DNA of 6,916 nt from Promethearchaeia archaeon (GTDB lineage Archaea; Asgardarchaeota; Lokiarchaeia; Sigyniarchaeales; SOKP01): assembly GCA_029856295.1 (NCBI GenBank), contig JAHQWS010000131.1, positions 1 to 6,916 of the forward strand. Direction: 5' to 3'. The position numbers and the translations under genes are program-made. Shown here piece by piece: positions 5,233-6,916 of the stretch (its first letter is position 1; every line of letters starts with the position of its first letter). A model generated the notes under the pieces. The model did not search any database. It was not told where the DNA came from and worked only from the letters and a program-made list of their open reading frames with translations.

Positions 5233-5880
5233 ATGAGTAATGCTCACTTATTGAAAAATATGGATCAAAAGAAATTTGTTAGAAATATAGAGGAGAAAAA
5301 AGAAATTATATATAACACATTTATAACTCTCTTAAAAGAAAAAAGTTATAGTCAATTAAGTACAAATCACATTGCAGAAATTGCTCCAATTAGTCTTGGG
5401 ACAATTTATCGTTATTTTCCAGAGGGAAAAGCCGCAATTGCTAAAGGATATTTTGAACATATTAAAGATCAGATTATAAATAATGAATTTTTTTTACAAG
5501 CTAAAAATAAAAATTTACCCGAATTATTTAAATCTTTAATTTCTAGACACTTACAGGTATATCGTGAGAATCTTAAAGCTTTTTTAGCATACGAACAGGC
5601 ATTGCTCTCAAATAAAGAACTATTTAAGAATTATGAAACGTCAGTATATGATTTTGCAGAAGAAACTGTTAAAAAGTTAAGAAAAGAAGATTCTTTGTTT
5701 AGGAGCATCCCTGAAAAGCAATTTATTAAAAGTTTTATATTTATCTATAACCTTATTGAAGCCATAATTCGGCGTCATCTGGTGATTTTCCCAATGTTCC
5801 AAACAGACGAGGAATTAAAATCTTTCTTAGTGAAAACAATTCTTTCTACTACTAATAAAAAACGAATATTGAATAAATAA
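5233..5880 (+). CDS. TetR/AcrR-family transcriptional repressor
   Basis: A 215-residue regulator of standard TetR length. The N-terminal DNA-binding domain spans about residues 21-68: helix 1 (EKKEIIYNTFITLLKEKSYS), then the helix-turn-helix STNHIAEIAPISLGTIYRYF (43-62), with the hallmark G-T-I-Y-R-Y-F recognition helix and 'PEGKAAI' leading into helix 4. The remaining 145 residues are helical and variable, as expected for the ligand-binding and dimer domain; no inducer can be guessed. It is divergent from the DUF998 gene, and the spacer carries two operator-like repeats, the second starting inside this ATG. If the TATA box at 5221-5228 is used, the mRNA would start near 5251 and the true start would be the in-frame ATG at 5260 (MDQKKF...), giving 206 residues with the whole DNA-binding domain. 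I keep the longer start but consider 5260 at least as likely. Self-repression is the natural model. Confidence 0.9.
   Translation: MSNAHLLKNMDQKKFVRNIEEKKEIIYNTFITLLKEKSYSQLSTNHIAEIAPISLGTIYRYFPEGKAAIAKGYFEHIKDQIINNEFFLQAKNKNLPELFKSLISRHLQVYRENLKAFLAYEQALLSNKELFKNYETSVYDFAEETVKKLRKEDSLFRSIPEKQFIKSFIFIYNLIEAIIRRHLVIFPMFQTDEELKSFLVKTILSTTNKKRILNK
5234..5253. promoter_or_regulatory. Operator-like repeat 2 of the TetR/DUF998 spacer
   Basis: TGAGTAATGCTCACTTATTG. The 13-bp core TGAGTAATGCTCA has inverted arms TGAG/CTCA with the centre at 5240. It matches repeat 1 at 17 of 20 positions, and their centres are 53 bp apart, close to five helical turns. It covers the predicted plus-strand start (near 5251) and overlaps the upstream ATG at 5233, which argues that this ATG may not be the start of the repressor. 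Confidence 0.7.
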
Positions 5881-5881
5881 T

Positions 5882-5888
5882 AAAAAAA
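5882..5888 (-). terminator. T7 terminator after the glycosyltransferase-like gene
   Basis: On the minus strand a T7 run occurs nine bases after the TAA stop of the membrane glycosyltransferase-like gene, inside the 16-bp gap to the convergent TetR gene. There is no clear hairpin, and no equivalent T tract serves TetR on the plus strand. Confidence 0.5.
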
Positions 5889-5896
5889 TTATATAT

Positions 5897-6916
5897 TTAC
5901 CAAATGTAAAAGCCAAATAATTGCATAATTAAAGTCTGTGCGAAAACCAGGATTAATAATTTATTTCTCTCTATAGAGGAAAAACCTTCTTTTTTCAAAT
6001 AGAATGCGACTGGTAATAAAAAGAAAGGATAAATATACATCGCGGCTCTAGCAGTTTCACCATGATCATAGGCTCCAGTTAAGAAAACAATTATAATTGA
6101 TATCACTGCTGAAAGTGATAAGTTATAGATAAAAGCTGATTTATCATTCATCGAAGATTCTTCTTTAAGACATTTGAAGCCACGATAACATAAAACAGTC
6201 ATTATTGGACCAAAGAAAATTAGGATATCAAGAATATTCGCGATCCTAGTTATAACATATTTTCCGGGATTTGTTAATAACATAAATCCAGGACCACTTT
6301 CAGACTCAGCCGCGAATAAAAATGAATTTATATAATTAAATTTAAAGAAGAACAAGAGCATTCCATATAAAATTGTGGTGCCAATAATGATAATAATTAA
6401 TTTTTGCAAGTTTTTCATGTATTGCATTATGGAAAACATTTTATTTGTTTTGTTTGTTGACAATTGCGAGTTATGAGTAAATAATAATTCAAATAGAAAT
6501 ATAAATAAAACAATAAATCCAGACATAAATGAAATAAAAGTTGCTAAAAACAGACAGACTATGCTCCCAATTATTCCTAACCTTTTATCTGGATGGAAAT
6601 AAAAGTATAATATTCCAAGAATAAGGGAAACAATTATAGCATAAATATTTGCTAAGTAATAAATTTGAATAGCAGGGAGTAATAAAAATAAAAATATTAA
6701 ATAATTTGACAGTTCCTCATCAAATAATCTTTTAAATATACCATTTAGAAAATAAACTGAAGTGAGAGTTGCTGTTGTACAAATGGCTATAGCAATCAAT
6801 CCGGGATCCCTAAAAATTAAAAAAAACAGATAAATCATAAGTACAGCCCCTGGTGGATGCGTTTTTGCATGAACGCTTAGTGATGATTGATTTTTTTCAT
6901 ATTCACTTATAAATGT
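5897..6916 (-). CDS. GT-C type membrane glycosyltransferase-like protein, N-terminus beyond the window
   Basis: The reading frame stays open to the right edge, so the ATG at 6838 (313 residues) is internal and the real start lies outside. The 26 extra residues visible upstream include HAKTHPPGAVL (6839-6871). The T-H-P-P-G motif is typical of the loop before a membrane helix in GT-C enzymes (PMT/ArnT-like), which move a sugar from a polyprenyl-phosphate carrier on the outer face of the membrane. The visible part is almost all hydrophobic. Counting from the Met at 6838, segments lie at about 3-31, 45-80, 88-120, 146-165, 201-218, 238-255, 266-281 and 293-312. A further family-like motif is GETAR followed by MYIYPFFLLP (260-276), resembling the 'GE..R...y.yPfl' C-terminal segment. 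The catalytic Asp expected in the first external loop would be in the missing part. It is convergent with TetR. Sugar and acceptor are unknown. Confidence 0.78.
   Translation of the reverse strand, partial: TFISEYEKNQSSLSVHAKTHPPGAVLMIYLFFLIFRDPGLIAIAICTTATLTSVYFLNGIFKRLFDEELSNYLIFLFLLLPAIQIYYLANIYAIIVSLILGILYFYFHPDKRLGIIGSIVCLFLATFISFMSGFIVLFIFLFELLFTHNSQLSTNKTNKMFSIMQYMKNLQKLIIIIIGTTILYGMLLFFFKFNYINSFLFAAESESGPGFMLLTNPGKYVITRIANILDILIFFGPIMTVLCYRGFKCLKEESSMNDKSAFIYNLSLSAVISIIIVFLTGAYDHGETARAAMYIYPFFLLPVAFYLKKEGFSSIERNKLLILVFAQTLIMQLFGFYIW

Noticed and set aside
6874..6892. TGATGA near 6881 as a C box of a C/D guide RNA.
   Set aside because: It lies within the glycosyltransferase-like coding sequence, with no matching D box or terminal stem visible.
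1..6916. CRISPR array, tRNA or rRNA genes, insertion sequence ends.
   Set aside because: No spaced repeats, cloverleaf-like or rRNA-like sequences, transposase frames or terminal inverted repeats were seen. All reading frames over 100 residues are explained by the listed genes.

Overview
The window is AT-rich, with most genes near 28-30% G+C by eye. It looks like an archaeal chromosome, most plausibly an Asgard archaeon of the Lokiarchaeia type. The strongest evidence is an adjacent, overlapping pair of methanofuran biosynthesis genes (mfnF-mfnE), which implies tetrahydromethanopterin-linked C1 metabolism. They sit in a genome that also carries a MaoC-type enoyl-CoA hydratase operon, a TetR repressor and a DUF998 membrane protein, a mix not expected in a typical methanogen. 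TATA-like boxes, T-tract terminators, TTG starts and few Shine-Dalgarno (SD) sites also fit an archaeon. The lineage is inferred, not proven.

Layout from left to right. Positions 47-379 (+) hold a short HEPN-like protein, followed by 289 bp of gene-poor AT-rich DNA. Positions 669-1719 (-) hold a two-gene operon: a FAS1-like hot-dog subunit, then a MaoC hydratase with a complete catalytic motif, separated by one base and joined by a perfect SD site. Positions 1875-3700 (-) hold mfnF then mfnE with an ATGA overlap, ending in a hairpin plus T-tract terminator. Divergent from these, 3830-4447 (+) encodes an unrecognised beta-helix-like protein with two membrane helices. Positions 4473-5156 (-) encode a six-helix DUF998 protein, divergent from a TetR regulator at 5233-5880 (+). 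Positions 5897-6916 (-) hold the C-terminal part of a GT-C type membrane glycosyltransferase, whose gene runs off the right edge.

How the genes work together. MfnE activates the aminomethylfuran phosphate and MfnF joins it to gamma-glutamyltyramine, so the pair supplies the core of methanofuran, the C1 carrier of the archaeal Wood-Ljungdahl pathway. The two hot-dog proteins probably form one heteromeric hydratase acting on acyl-CoA. The TetR/DUF998 pair looks like a self-contained regulatory module: two copies of a 20-bp operator-like repeat flank a bidirectional TATA box, with centres 53 bp apart.

The observations most worth a second look are the paired TetR operators, an A10 tract where a single -1 slip would fuse MfnF to MfnE, and a GAAAAAA repeat that both encodes a lysine-rich tail and provides a T-rich terminator on the other strand.
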